From DT-111 sp965263225 (GTDB lineage: Bacteria > Bacteroidota > Bacteroidia > Chitinophagales > Saprospiraceae), in the NCBI GenBank assembly GCA_965263225.1, contig CBDHHG010000001.1, positions 372,001 through 436,000 on the forward strand: 64,000 nt of DNA, given 5' to 3'. Position 1 is the first letter of the stretch, and the number at the start of each line of letters is the position of its first letter. Shown here piece after piece: positions 26,683 to 35,953 of this stretch. The position numbers were made by a program, and so were the translations under genes. Below the pieces are notes generated by a model that had not been told where the DNA came from, ran no database searches, and saw nothing but the letters and a program-made list of their open reading frames with translations.

Positions 26683-26802
26683 TTAGTTCATAATATCTTC
26701 TTCAACAACACCGTCCCCTCCTTTCACCTGCTTCTGCTCATTTACATTTAATTCTACAATGGAGAAGTCTTTGATCGTGATGTTCTTTTGATCTTTTTTC
26801 AT
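26683..26802 (-). CDS. 39-residue double-glycine leader peptide (RiPP/bacteriocin-like precursor candidate)
   Basis: Starts MKKDQKNITIKDFSIVEL and continues with NVNEQKQVKGG, the typical Bacteroidetes leader ending in Gly-Gly, followed by a 10-residue acidic core DGVVEEDIMN. Such leaders are cut by C39 peptidase domains of exporter ABC transporters. No transporter or modifying enzyme lies in the window. The core tail matches the end of the 87-residue protein at 22383 (IIEEDIID). The gene is 23 bases from the end of paralogue B and converges with it. Secretion and function are inferred. Confidence 0.6.
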   Translation of the reverse strand: MKKDQKNITIKDFSIVELNVNEQKQVKGGDGVVEEDIMN

Positions 26803-27325
26803 GACACAATAGAGTTTTAGGGAACTGTAGAGGCAATTGCCCCATACAGACCATGTTTGGAAAAATGGTTAATGATTACCCTCCAAGGAGGGAAAGCAAT
26901 CCATTCCCTAAGAATCATGTGCACCTGATCCTAAGGCTACTACTCGGCGTGAGAGAGAAGCTTCTTATCTAGCAAGTATGTAATGGAATGTCTTATGTAC
27001 ACTTCAAATGTAGAGAGAAAAACCTTACTCATCCAGGGTCAACTCATGAACGACCCGTTTCAACCAATGAATCCATCGTTTCAGTGAGGGAAGCCTATTT
27101 TCCCGGTATCCTATTGTTAGTATTGAGGAGAAAAAAAGCTTCAACAACAAAAAAGGGCACCAACCACGACGGTCGATACCCTATACCTATTTGATATTAG
27201 GTCCTTATTACCTAAGCTGCTGCTTCCAATCCCTTAGTGGGAAATAAACATGATTTCCAATCTAACATTGGATAGATTGAATGTCACTCCAAAAGCTATT
27301 TCTTCATAAGTACTTACTGTAGGAA
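26803..27325. other. Spacer after the peptide gene
   Basis: 523 bases. A 68-codon frame at 26988-27194 has no family signal. A small CCCTCC/GGAGGG hairpin lies near 26880. No promoter box for the peptide gene was recognised. Confidence 0.45.
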
Positions 27326-28150
27326 CTAGCATTCAAAAAGCCAGTTCTGACGTTGATAGGCTATTTCAAAGCCCACTCTTCGCATATTTCTAGCGCTTGT
27401 TACCGTTTTACCATTCGTTTCTTCAGCAGTCTCACTAACCAAATACTGACAACCCAATTCACGAGCCACTTCTATACGCTTTTGCAGAAGCTGTTGTTGT
27501 ATACCTAAGCCCCTGTAAGCGGGAAGCGTGGCTGCAAAAGCCATAGATGCACACGCCCCCTCTACGTGCAATGCTCCTACTCCCACTATCTGTTCCTCTA
27601 TTTGCACAGCATAATGCTTGTATCCAGGGGCGCCAACACTCTGATTCAACCAGCGGTCTAGCTGGTCATAATTCCAGTGAAAGCAGTTACAAATCAGCTC
27701 ACCGAATTGTGAAGCCTCTTCCAACTCAAGCTCTAGTACCCGATAGCCTGCATGGGCACTGGATACCTGCTCCTTTATTATGGGTCGGAAGTGCTTCGTC
27801 CAATTGTTGTAGTGTCTAAAACCGATCGTTTGCAAAGTGTTGATGGTTCTCGCTTCCAAAACATGGGGGCTCAATTGAAGAAAGAATCGCTTTACTCCAG
27901 ATTGTTGGTAAAAATTCAGAATGGCATGGAGCTGTTCTGTACTTATCGGGCGTTCGAACCCCAATCCAATTACTCGATTCATGGCTAGGATCGGCAGTTG
28001 CGGAACCGCGAAGGCCATCCCGCCCCCTATTACACTCGCATAACTCCGTAATGGGGCCATTCTGCGGTAGTATTTTTTCCAATATTGTACTTCGCTATAT
28101 TCTAAAGCTTGTACCAGATCCATATCCAGCTTGACTGTTAGGTTTTTCAT
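27326..28150 (-). CDS. GNAT family N-acetyltransferase with N-terminal extension
   Basis: 274 residues from the ATG at 28150, only 4 bases after the hydroxylase stop, so both genes form an operon; an upstream in-frame start at 28267 would overlap that gene heavily. The C-terminal ~130 residues carry the GNAT core: QIVGVGALHVEGACASM, AATLPAYRGLGIQQQLLQKRIEVA with the Gly-rich acetyl-CoA loop RGLGIQ, and the late NMRRVGFEIAYQRQNW. The N-terminal half resembles a second degenerate GNAT-like fold. Substrate unknown. Confidence 0.82.
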   Translation of the reverse strand: MKNLTVKLDMDLVQALEYSEVQYWKKYYRRMAPLRSYASVIGGGMAFAVPQLPILAMNRVIGLGFERPISTEQLHAILNFYQQSGVKRFFLQLSPHVLEARTINTLQTIGFRHYNNWTKHFRPIIKEQVSSAHAGYRVLELELEEASQFGELICNCFHWNYDQLDRWLNQSVGAPGYKHYAVQIEEQIVGVGALHVEGACASMAFAATLPAYRGLGIQQQLLQKRIEVARELGCQYLVSETAEETNGKTVTSARNMRRVGFEIAYQRQNWLFEC

Positions 28151-28154
28151 AGGG

Positions 28155-28961
28155 CTATACCTCCTGTTCTTGATATCCACGAATGGATTGTTCCTCTCCA
28201 ATCGGAGCAATGGGAGTATCTGATATATTCCTGAATAGTAACATATCGCCAATCTGATCCGAGGCACCTAAATAGAAGCCTGTCTCCACCTCATATCCCT
28301 TGGGATTATCAAAAGTTCCAAAAAGAATGTCGAAAATAGGTAGGTCGGAATAATTGTGTTTATGAATACCTTGCCCATGATGAATGGTATGACTCTCAGG
28401 GCGTTGTACGATATACCCCACCCAAGCTGGTGTTCGAATATTGGCATGCTGAAAAATGGCCAGGAAATTAGTAGTTAGTAAAACAACGGTGATAGCTTGC
28501 GGGCTCAACCCAATCAATAAGGCAAAACAAATACTGCCTAAGAAGGTGAACCCAATCATATCCATAGGGCTGAAGAAAAATGCGCCAAAGGTATCCATAC
28601 GTTCAGCACTATGATGCATCTGATGGAAAGTTCGCCACAGGAAATCAGAACTATGCATGGCTCGATGCCAAATGTATAGGGCTAATTCATAGACCATTAA
28701 ACCCACGGCTGCACCTGTGATAACATCCAGGGAAGTGAGGTCAAAAAGTCGATACGGCTCTAAATAGGGATCTGTCCATAAGGGGAGATAAGAGGAGAGA
28801 TAAAAAAATACGACAAAAGCGAACAGGCCTTTTAGTTTCCAAAAGCGCACCGCTGGCAAAGGACGGGCAGGGAACAAACTTTCCCAAATCATTAATCCTA
28901 CATACATCCCGATCACAATCAGGGAAAGAGGATCTAGCAAAATTTCAATTGGTGTTGGCAT
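28155..28961 (-). CDS. Sterol desaturase/fatty acid hydroxylase superfamily membrane protein
   Basis: 268 residues with four or more membrane segments and the di-iron histidine motifs of the family: HRAMH, then HQMHH, then HTIHHGQGIHKHNY. These enzymes use O2 to hydroxylate or desaturate sterols, carotenoids or acyl chains in the membrane. In Bacteroidetes the substrate is often an acyl chain or carotenoid; here it cannot be told. It is followed, 4 bases later, by the GNAT gene. Confidence 0.92.
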   Translation of the reverse strand: MPTPIEILLDPLSLIVIGMYVGLMIWESLFPARPLPAVRFWKLKGLFAFVVFFYLSSYLPLWTDPYLEPYRLFDLTSLDVITGAAVGLMVYELALYIWHRAMHSSDFLWRTFHQMHHSAERMDTFGAFFFSPMDMIGFTFLGSICFALLIGLSPQAITVVLLTTNFLAIFQHANIRTPAWVGYIVQRPESHTIHHGQGIHKHNYSDLPIFDILFGTFDNPKGYEVETGFYLGASDQIGDMLLFRNISDTPIAPIGEEQSIRGYQEQEV

Positions 28962-29060
28962 CTCTAGTTTTTTAAGGGTTAAAAGAAATATTCACCCTTA
29001 AAGCGTGAGCTTTGCCCTCACATTGTAAGGTTAGATCCTATGGGAGACTCACATCTAGAC

Positions 29061-30845
29061 TTATACTGTCCAGTGCATATCCTTTTCTGGAGTATATTCA
29101 CATACTAAGCCCGTCCTGATCGTATTCTTCAAATGCTTTCCCAGAGCGGGATGCAGCTGGCTAATTTTCTTAATGGCGCTCCTAATTCGCCAGGTCACCG
29201 CAGTGCGAGCCTTTTCAATACTGCCAGACACCTTACGAGCACGCCCTCCGATGCCCACTGACTGAGACAAGTGATCCAAGACTTGATCATATTCTTGCCG
29301 GAGCCGCTCTAGCTGTTCCGTAGACTGTAACAATTCGGCCTCTTCAATGGCAGCCTGTAAGGTAGCGATCCGGTTTTGGTAATTCTTCTTTGCCTTTTCA
29401 TCAAATATTGCCTCTCCTCTCTGAATCAAGGTTGTCTTCATCAAATCTGTACAGTGAATTCCTTGATGGGGAGTAGCCAGCAACTTGACCAAATCGTGAT
29501 ATCCTTTTACCTCCTTTAGTTGCACTTCCTGTCCTTCAAAACAAGCCTTCCAAAACTCTCCTTCTTTGGTAAGTTGATTCCCCAACTTAAGGTCAACATT
29601 GTTCTTAGGTCGGCGCTGAACACCTCCAGCACCTATGTATTCCCAGAACTCTAGTAGATGGGTCTTAGACTTATATGGGTTGACATCAATGGCCCATTGT
29701 AAGGCTTCCTGAGAAGTAGTGGTTTGTCCCTGCTTTATTTTTTCCTGAAAGCAACGCTTGAATTCATCCCAATGTATCTGCATTTTTTCAAAATCATCCT
29801 GATAATAACAGGCAGCGGCCATTATGGCCGGAAAATCAACCCAACCCGTCCCTTTCTCATGCCGCTCTCCAACTTGCAGGGCTTCCTCAAACCGTCCTAG
29901 CTCAAAGAGAATGAATGCGCCTATCATAAAGAAAGCATCATCAATCGGCTTCAGCAAGCAGGCTTTTTCATATAAGTGATAAGCCTCTTGTGGATAGCCC
30001 AAAAAGGTTAATCCGCAGGCAATTTGAATTAAATTCTCTGCATCACTGGCATTCGTACGCAAAGCCTTGCGAAGATAATGTTCTGCTTTATCGTATTCTT
30101 CATTGTACAGATAGAGTCTTCCCAAAATAGTCATACTAATATGATCCCATTCGTCCAGTTCAAGGGCTTTCTTTGCCCACTCTATAGCACCCACTTGGCT
30201 TACTTCCCAGCGGCTCCACAATTGGCAGCTCCATTCATTAAAATAAGTCATAGACATTCCCGTATATGCCCGAGCATAATAAGGATCTAGATCAATGGCC
30301 TGTTGAAAGTAAACCCTAGCCTTTTCATCTGCACTTATTGATCCCTTTTTCACCTCCTGAACCCCTTTTATCCAACATTCATAAGCATTGAGGTTCGTAA
30401 ATGGCTTCCTACGTATGGCCGCTAATAGGTCGGTATCGACGAAGTGCTGTAGCGATACCACGATCTTTTCGACCATCTCCTCTTGTATTTGAAAGAGCTC
30501 CTCCAGTGGCCCACTAAACTTCTCAGCCCATATCAAGCGATGATCCTTTGCTTTGATCAGTTGCAGATTAAAGTAAAGTTGTTCTGCCTGATATCGAACT
30601 AGTCCTTGCACATAGTAGTCTAACTGCAAATTGGCAATCACCTCTTCTATTGTCATCTGATCTTGAAGTGTATTCGGTATCAAATCGTAAGAAATCAAGC
30701 GAAAAGTTCTAAACCGCGATAGATCTGTGATTAAATCCATACGCAACCCATTGCAAAACATATCGAGAGCAGGGAGTTGTGTACTATTTTGGAAAGGTAA
30801 AATAGCCATTGAAATAGTGGCGGGAAGAGTGGTTGAAGCAGTCAT
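29061..30845 (-). CDS. TolB-like/TPR regulatory protein
   Basis: 594 residues. The N-terminus (ISMAILPFQNSTQLPALDMFCNGLRMDLITDLSRF) is the FlgO/TolB-like domain found in adenylate-cyclase and CadC-type TPR regulators. About seven TPR units follow (residues ~165-390). The last ~110 residues contain VGIGGRARKVSGSIEKARTAVTWRI and HPALGKHLKNTIRTG, a C-terminal domain familiar from bacterial signalling regulators. It has no cyclase, DNA-binding or membrane domain of its own, so it probably works through a partner. No signal peptide. Confidence 0.75.
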   Translation of the reverse strand: MTASTTLPATISMAILPFQNSTQLPALDMFCNGLRMDLITDLSRFRTFRLISYDLIPNTLQDQMTIEEVIANLQLDYYVQGLVRYQAEQLYFNLQLIKAKDHRLIWAEKFSGPLEELFQIQEEMVEKIVVSLQHFVDTDLLAAIRRKPFTNLNAYECWIKGVQEVKKGSISADEKARVYFQQAIDLDPYYARAYTGMSMTYFNEWSCQLWSRWEVSQVGAIEWAKKALELDEWDHISMTILGRLYLYNEEYDKAEHYLRKALRTNASDAENLIQIACGLTFLGYPQEAYHLYEKACLLKPIDDAFFMIGAFILFELGRFEEALQVGERHEKGTGWVDFPAIMAAACYYQDDFEKMQIHWDEFKRCFQEKIKQGQTTTSQEALQWAIDVNPYKSKTHLLEFWEYIGAGGVQRRPKNNVDLKLGNQLTKEGEFWKACFEGQEVQLKEVKGYHDLVKLLATPHQGIHCTDLMKTTLIQRGEAIFDEKAKKNYQNRIATLQAAIEEAELLQSTEQLERLRQEYDQVLDHLSQSVGIGGRARKVSGSIEKARTAVTWRIRSAIKKISQLHPALGKHLKNTIRTGLVCEYTPEKDMHWTV

Positions 30846-30997
30846 GAGTATATATAATGGTATACGCCCAAATTACCCCCACTCTTCCCAAAAGTAAACC
30901 CTTACTTATTGAGTTGTATCATTTCCTTAGTGCATGGCCATTTACCCTGGGTAAGCATAACACCTATCAAGAAGAAGCTAGGTAGATGATGGCGCAA

Positions 30998-32077
30998 CTA
31001 TTTTCTATGGCTCCGTTGGTCGACAGTTATTAAGGGCAATTTCACCTCTACTCTGGTACCTTGTGCTTCCCCCTGACTATTGATCAAATCAATGGTCTTT
31101 AATTCATAAGCAGGTACTTTCTCTTCCGACATCAGTCTTAGTCGTTGTTGGGTGATATCCAATGCCATAGAATGATGCCCACTTTTTCGCGTCTTTTGTT
31201 TACTCCTTCGTCCTACCCCATTATCTTCAACTGCACAAACTAGGCCTCCGGTAACTTTTGTGAAGCTAATAGTGACTTGCCCCTTTCCTTCTTTTGGCCT
31301 AATGCCGTGCTCAACTGCATTTTCGACCAATGGCTGAAGAATCATGGTGGGTATCAGAGTCTGAGTGAGGTCCAATTGGGAATCTACCTGAATGTGCCAG
31401 TTCAACTTGTCTTCTGGTAGTACTAGCGCAAGGTTTTGCAGGAAGGTACCCAGAAAACGCACTTCATCTTTGAGCGTTAGGTACGGTTCGGTCGCTTTTT
31501 CTAAAATCTCACGCATTAACTTGGACAAACCTTGCAAATATTGATAGGCTTGAAGCGGGGTTCGCTCTAGTACATAAGCTCCAATCACGGACATGGTATT
31601 AGAGAGAAAATGCGGATTGATTTGCGTTCGAAGTAAGATCATTTTTTGATCCAATAATGCGTGTTGATACGCAACTTCTTTGCGCTTAAATCCCGCTAGC
31701 ATATGTTCAAGTTGGCGATGCCGAGAGAATAAGCCATAAAACACGCCCCAGCTAAGCAGTATTCCAAATCCAACAATGAAGGTCAGCGGATCAAAAGTCC
31801 TTAACCAGTCTTGAATCGAATCTTTCACAAAACTGGTATAGGAAGAAAAATTAGGATCGGGACTAGTCAAGATGGCATAGTGATAGACAATCAAGTCATT
31901 CATGATCTTTCTCGGCCCCATCCCCAGACTGGGTAGGTAATAGGTGGCGGATAAGGTGCGTTCCTGATCAGCCACATCACGCATAATAAAGGCTACAAAA
32001 TAAAGAATCTGTCCAAACACCAACAGGCTAGCAAACAAAGTCTTGTCATACTTTTTCTGCCAATTTACATTCTTCAT
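30998..32077 (-). CDS. LytS-type sensor histidine kinase
   Basis: 359 residues from the ATG at 32077; an in-frame GTG at 32110 is less likely. Two membrane segments flank a short extracytoplasmic part. The His_kinase domain has the phospho-acceptor His in RTQINPHFLSNT, and the ATPase domain has LVENAVEHGIRP (N box) and CAVEDNGVGR (G box). It should pair with the LytTR regulator at 32806, which is transcribed first. The 166-base MITE lies between the two genes. Confidence 0.92.
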   Translation of the reverse strand: MKNVNWQKKYDKTLFASLLVFGQILYFVAFIMRDVADQERTLSATYYLPSLGMGPRKIMNDLIVYHYAILTSPDPNFSSYTSFVKDSIQDWLRTFDPLTFIVGFGILLSWGVFYGLFSRHRQLEHMLAGFKRKEVAYQHALLDQKMILLRTQINPHFLSNTMSVIGAYVLERTPLQAYQYLQGLSKLMREILEKATEPYLTLKDEVRFLGTFLQNLALVLPEDKLNWHIQVDSQLDLTQTLIPTMILQPLVENAVEHGIRPKEGKGQVTISFTKVTGGLVCAVEDNGVGRRSKQKTRKSGHHSMALDITQQRLRLMSEEKVPAYELKTIDLINSQGEAQGTRVEVKLPLITVDQRSHRK

Positions 32078-32435
32078 ACACAATAGAGTAATAGGCGAAG
32101 CCACGAGCACTCCTACAGACTCGACATGTTGGTCAGACTAGCGATTGGCACCCCATTCACAAAGTAACTGACTACAGGCCTGTCGTGGAGAAGCAGCATC
32201 GACCTTAGTTATTAAGGAATAGATAGTTGTTCTCTACATTTCATGCGCCATGACCTCTTACAACACTTGGCTGCAAAAGGACAAACTCTAGTTGTTTTGA
32301 CAGTCTTTTTGTATGAATAGAGAGCTAACGACATTAAGAAGTCAAAGGGATAGCTATATACGCTTAGCCAAGCTCAGTTCAAGCTAACCCTTCTCCCTCA
32401 CAATATCATAGGTTATATTACGGGATAAAGTTTCT

Positions 32436-32601
32436 TAAGTATGAGGATACAATTATCCTAGAAGATATGACGGGCATTTTTCAACCTATGCTACGTTGCA
32501 AAAATCCTTGGTTAGCTATGGCTAGCCGCGGTTTTTGCGCCTTGCCTAGATTGAAAACTCCCTTAGTCAGATACTTTAGCCTAATTATATCCTCATACTT
32601 A
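32436..32601. repeat. MITE-like palindromic repeat, copy 2
   Basis: Same 166-base element as at 8601, here with the better-matched terminal inverted repeats (TAAGTATGAGGATA against TATCCTCATACTTA). A 61-codon open frame at 32467-32652 is only the repeat read through. It sits in the spacer between the two-component regulator and kinase genes. Confidence 0.85.
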
Positions 32602-32805
32602 TTTTATTTACTTGATAAGGCATTGTTGTACAAACATATTTATGGAATTTAAATTGCTTCTTGGGGCAATATCATTTGAGTGGCAGAAAACATCAAGCAG
32701 TACAAATGACCTGGTGCATCCCGGTCTTGCGCCGGATAGATTTTCGACCCACCCTTGCCAAAAAAATGTTCATGTAACCCTACCTATCGTATCATACACG
32801 CCTGT
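32602..32805. other. Spacer right of MITE copy 2
   Basis: No gene or strong hairpin seen. Confidence 0.4.
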
Positions 32806-33570
32806 TCACATCTTAGACAGACGGGTAATCAATTCATCTCGATAACGTTTAGAAACGTCTACCTCTTCCCCATTTTTCAATATCAGATATCCTCCATCAG
32901 CTTTTACGTATACGTCTACATAAGTCAAGTTAACCATGTAAGACCGATGCACACGCATGAATTCAGGATAGGATTTAAACTGTTGCTCATACTCCCCTAA
33001 ATTAATTGAAGCGAGAATTTCCTTTTGCCCGCGAGTAAAAACAATATTGGTATAACTCTCCTGGGCCTCCAATCGTACGATGTCCTTCACTTCTTTGAAA
33101 AAGATTCCATCCTGGGTAGAAATACCAATTCGGCTAGGAGGTTTTTCGTCCTTCATTTCGTGGAAAGCCTCTAACAAAAACTGAAACTGAATGTCTACCT
33201 TTTGTTTTTTTAGGTACTGCTTTCTAGCCTTCTGTAGCGCCTCTTGTAATCGGTTTAAGGCAATGGGTTTAAGTAGATAATCCAAGGCTCCAAACCTTAC
33301 TGCCTCCACCCCGTGTTCGAGGTGCCCCGAAACGAAAATCACTTGAAATTTAGTTTCATTAAAGGTCTCCAACAACTCAAATCCCAAACGCTCCCCAGGG
33401 AATTGAATGTCTAAGAATACAAGATCAGGATCAAACTCTTTTACCATTTTCACCCCTTCTTCGAGGTCATAAGCAGAACCTACTAGTTCAATCCGAGGAT
33501 CACAATGTTGCAAAAGTTCCCTAAGAACAGAATGATTCTCTGGGAGGTCGTCAATAATTAATGTTTTCAT
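32806..33570 (-). CDS. LytTR-family response regulator
   Basis: 254 residues. N-terminal receiver domain with acidic pocket DD (7-8), phospho-acceptor Asp54 in LVFLDIQFPG and the Lys of LLKPIALNRL. The C-terminal LytTR DNA-binding domain (about 155-250) has the motif DIVRLEAQESYTNIVF and YPEFMRVHRSYMVNL. It is the first gene of a two-gene unit with the LytS kinase. LytTR proteins bind tandem short direct repeats; none was recognised here. Confidence 0.93.
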   Translation of the reverse strand: MKTLIIDDLPENHSVLRELLQHCDPRIELVGSAYDLEEGVKMVKEFDPDLVFLDIQFPGERLGFELLETFNETKFQVIFVSGHLEHGVEAVRFGALDYLLKPIALNRLQEALQKARKQYLKKQKVDIQFQFLLEAFHEMKDEKPPSRIGISTQDGIFFKEVKDIVRLEAQESYTNIVFTRGQKEILASINLGEYEQQFKSYPEFMRVHRSYMVNLTYVDVYVKADGGYLILKNGEEVDVSKRYRDELITRLSKM

Positions 33571-34592
33571 GTTATGGTCTATTACCGATCAATTAGATAG
33601 TTTTCTCTAGGTGTTAGTAAAGATGTTCACTAGTTGAACAGACCCTATCTTACTAAAGGCTCATTCCCAGATGCCCACACTTACTCGCCATGAAAGAGTC
33701 GAACTCTTTCCAGTCTTCATGAACGACACCTGAACACTGAAGGCTATAGCACAAGAACCCAAGGCATAAGGTGATAGCCGAATCGCCTTACGATCACGTG
33801 ATCTAGCTCTGTCCTGCATTGTTTGAGGGGTGATAGCTATTACATTTTAATTAGCGCGCAAATACTAGATAGATGGTAATGAGGGGGGGTAAGAGAGTTC
33901 CTTATGAAAACATATATATGAACTGTTTTCGGACTTAGTCAGAGATAAATGTCGTTTTACACGAGACACCTTTGCAGTCGGAACTTTCACATTGGCGCAA
34001 CCAAGGGAGGTGAACCATCGGCGAAAAAAATAACCAAGTACAAGAGTTAATTTATCTCAAACAGACCTTCCTTTAATTCCTAAACAGATTTTATAACCTT
34101 ATTTCAATAGATATATTCCATATTTTTCCGGTTCGTTACAAACCACTAGTCAATTTCTTTCTTTTTTCCTTTTCTGACAGTTCCTATGATCCTACCTACT
34201 CTGTCAGATATACAATTTATAACAAATGTACTAGGCCTTAATCTATACTTGAGCCAGCTAAAAATGAGAAATAGTCAGAAAAACGCTTCTTATTATCAAC
34301 TACAATATATATCAGAGAAAGAGAGCTTGGAGGGATTTAAAATCAAATACTAACAAGATCACGAGTAAAATACGTATTCTTCCCTAAAAACCTACGCTAA
34401 AAAACAAAGATCGGTGATAGAAACATAATTTTGATACACCAACCTAGACAATCATCCGATAAAAGCTCGAAATACTTACCTTTAAGTTTTGCTAATAAGG
34501 TGACTTCAAATACAAAATGTGATGGAAAACTAATACCTATTCGTTTTTTTTTTGGACATCCACTTTTTCACTGCAACCTATGCGCAACACAT
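33571..34592. other. Divergent intergenic region with G7 tract and palindrome
   Basis: About 1 kb without a gene. An exact 8-base inverted repeat GAAAGAGT/ACTCTTTC (33692-33710) and a run of seven G at 33883-33889 are the only marked features. The reading frame that extends upstream of 34593 has no signal peptide and is not supported as coding. Confidence 0.5.
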
Positions 34593-35327
34593 ATGAAAGT
34601 AAAACATCTACTTCTCATCTTTCTGCTACCGTTCTTAGCTTGTCAGCGGGAAAAACCAGCTTCCATTGTTCCGATTGAATCGGTTGGTACTTTGCAGCAG
34701 ATCATGCAAGAAGGTGATATCTCCGCAAAGATCGACCTTGAATCCTTGGCAGGGAGACCACAATTGTATGGCCTAGGAGCTGCTGAGGATCTCCAGGGTG
34801 AAATCATGATTTGGCAAGGTAAAGCATTTCTGACCACTGTAGCGGGCAGCGGCCTAGCCACTTATGATGGATTTAGGAAAAAGGCTTCCCTTCTCGTCTA
34901 TAGCGAAGTGGCAGCATGGGACTCTATATCCCTTCCACCGGAAATTGATCAATTAGACAAGTTGACGGATTTTCTCGTGCAAACCGCACAGGAACTAGGT
35001 GTCGACGCCAAACACCCTTTTCCCTTCCTACTCAAAGGCCGACCAGAGATGATCAGTTGGCATGTAATTGATTGGGATGTAAATGATCCAGTTCACACAC
35101 ATGCCAAACATCAACAGTCTGGCATGCGCAGCGGATGGAAAAATACTGCTACAGAAATACTGGGATTTTATAGTCCCACTCCCGGCATGTTTACCCATCA
35201 CGATTCCAGGATACATCTGCACGCCACTACTCCTGATCGCAGATTGGTGGCTCATTTGGATCAGGCAACCGGCATCAATGGCATGCAATTATACCTTCCT
35301 GCTATAGATGATCAAGGGAAGGAATAA
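34593..35327 (+). CDS. Alpha-acetolactate decarboxylase-like lipoprotein
   Basis: 244 residues from the ATG at 34593, where a lipoprotein signal starts (LLLIFLLPFLACQ, Cys18). The body fits the AlsD/BudA fold: YGLGAAEDLQGEIMIWQGK, then the zinc-ligand pattern H-L-H with a third His 11 residues later (RIHLHATTPDRRLVAHLD). AlsD makes acetoin from acetolactate in the cytoplasm; a lipid-anchored version outside the cytoplasm is unusual, and a second HTHAKHQQSG segment adds more histidines. The substrate may differ. It converges with the gene at 35333, 5 bases away. Confidence 0.72.
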   Translation: MKVKHLLLIFLLPFLACQREKPASIVPIESVGTLQQIMQEGDISAKIDLESLAGRPQLYGLGAAEDLQGEIMIWQGKAFLTTVAGSGLATYDGFRKKASLLVYSEVAAWDSISLPPEIDQLDKLTDFLVQTAQELGVDAKHPFPFLLKGRPEMISWHVIDWDVNDPVHTHAKHQQSGMRSGWKNTATEILGFYSPTPGMFTHHDSRIHLHATTPDRRLVAHLDQATGINGMQLYLPAIDDQGKE

Positions 35328-35332
35328 CAGAC

Positions 35333-35752
35333 TCATAAAGTCGTAAAGAGCCAAAGCCAAACAGCTTTCAAGGTCCAAAGGATGGTGCGAATCCAATTGG
35401 TTTGCACTAGGCGCGTGGCGATGGCTACGTCTTTTCCATCCGCTAATCGATTGTGATCCGGCACCTGGATCAGAAAGGTGCTGGCCCAAATACATAGCAC
35501 CAGGATTAAGGGAACCAGGTAATTCCACTGAAAAGCATGTTGTAATACTAAAATTGCTGCGAAGCCAAGTTCTAAAAGCATCAAGGGTAATACGATAAAG
35601 GAGATGGAACGGGTATGATGTGCATGAAAATCGGCAAACTGTACCTTATCTATAAATTGAAAACTTGGGTAGTGCACCAATTGCACCACCCAAATTAGTA
35701 CAAGCAATCCCCAACTGATGGCATGGTTCCAATAATTGAGATCTATTTCCAT
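35333..35752 (-). CDS. Small integral membrane protein of unknown function
   Basis: 139 residues from the ATG at 35752, with four hydrophobic segments (around ISWGLLVLIWVVQ, FIVLPLMLLELGFAAILVLQ, LVPLILVLCIWASTFLIQ and ILWTLKAVWLWLFTTL). Polar residues between them include FADFHAHHTRS, a His-rich loop. An upstream in-frame ATG at 35863 gives a stretch without membrane character. The layout resembles small four-helix membrane proteins of Bacteroidetes; no family name is certain. Confidence 0.7.
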   Translation of the reverse strand: MEIDLNYWNHAISWGLLVLIWVVQLVHYPSFQFIDKVQFADFHAHHTRSISFIVLPLMLLELGFAAILVLQHAFQWNYLVPLILVLCIWASTFLIQVPDHNRLADGKDVAIATRLVQTNWIRTILWTLKAVWLWLFTTL

Positions 35753-35953
35753 ACGGTATTCAACTATAAGGCTTTTTGAAATTATATCTCCAGAAATCCA
35801 GAATGGCAATGTACATCCATTAACCATCCCTCGGAATTCGATGAATACATAAGGAAAATACATTGTAGTTGGTTCATCAAGTTGTTCGAAAGTTTAAGCG
35901 ATACGATCACTATTCTTCTTTACAACAGGCATTCCGTTATATCTACACAGACA

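Noticed and set aside
26988..27194. 68-codon plus-strand frame in the spacer after the peptide gene
   Set aside because: No motif, no promoter, no partner.
32467..32652. 61-codon open frame
   Set aside because: It is the MITE read through; the same frame opens the longer reading of the S41 gene at 8632.
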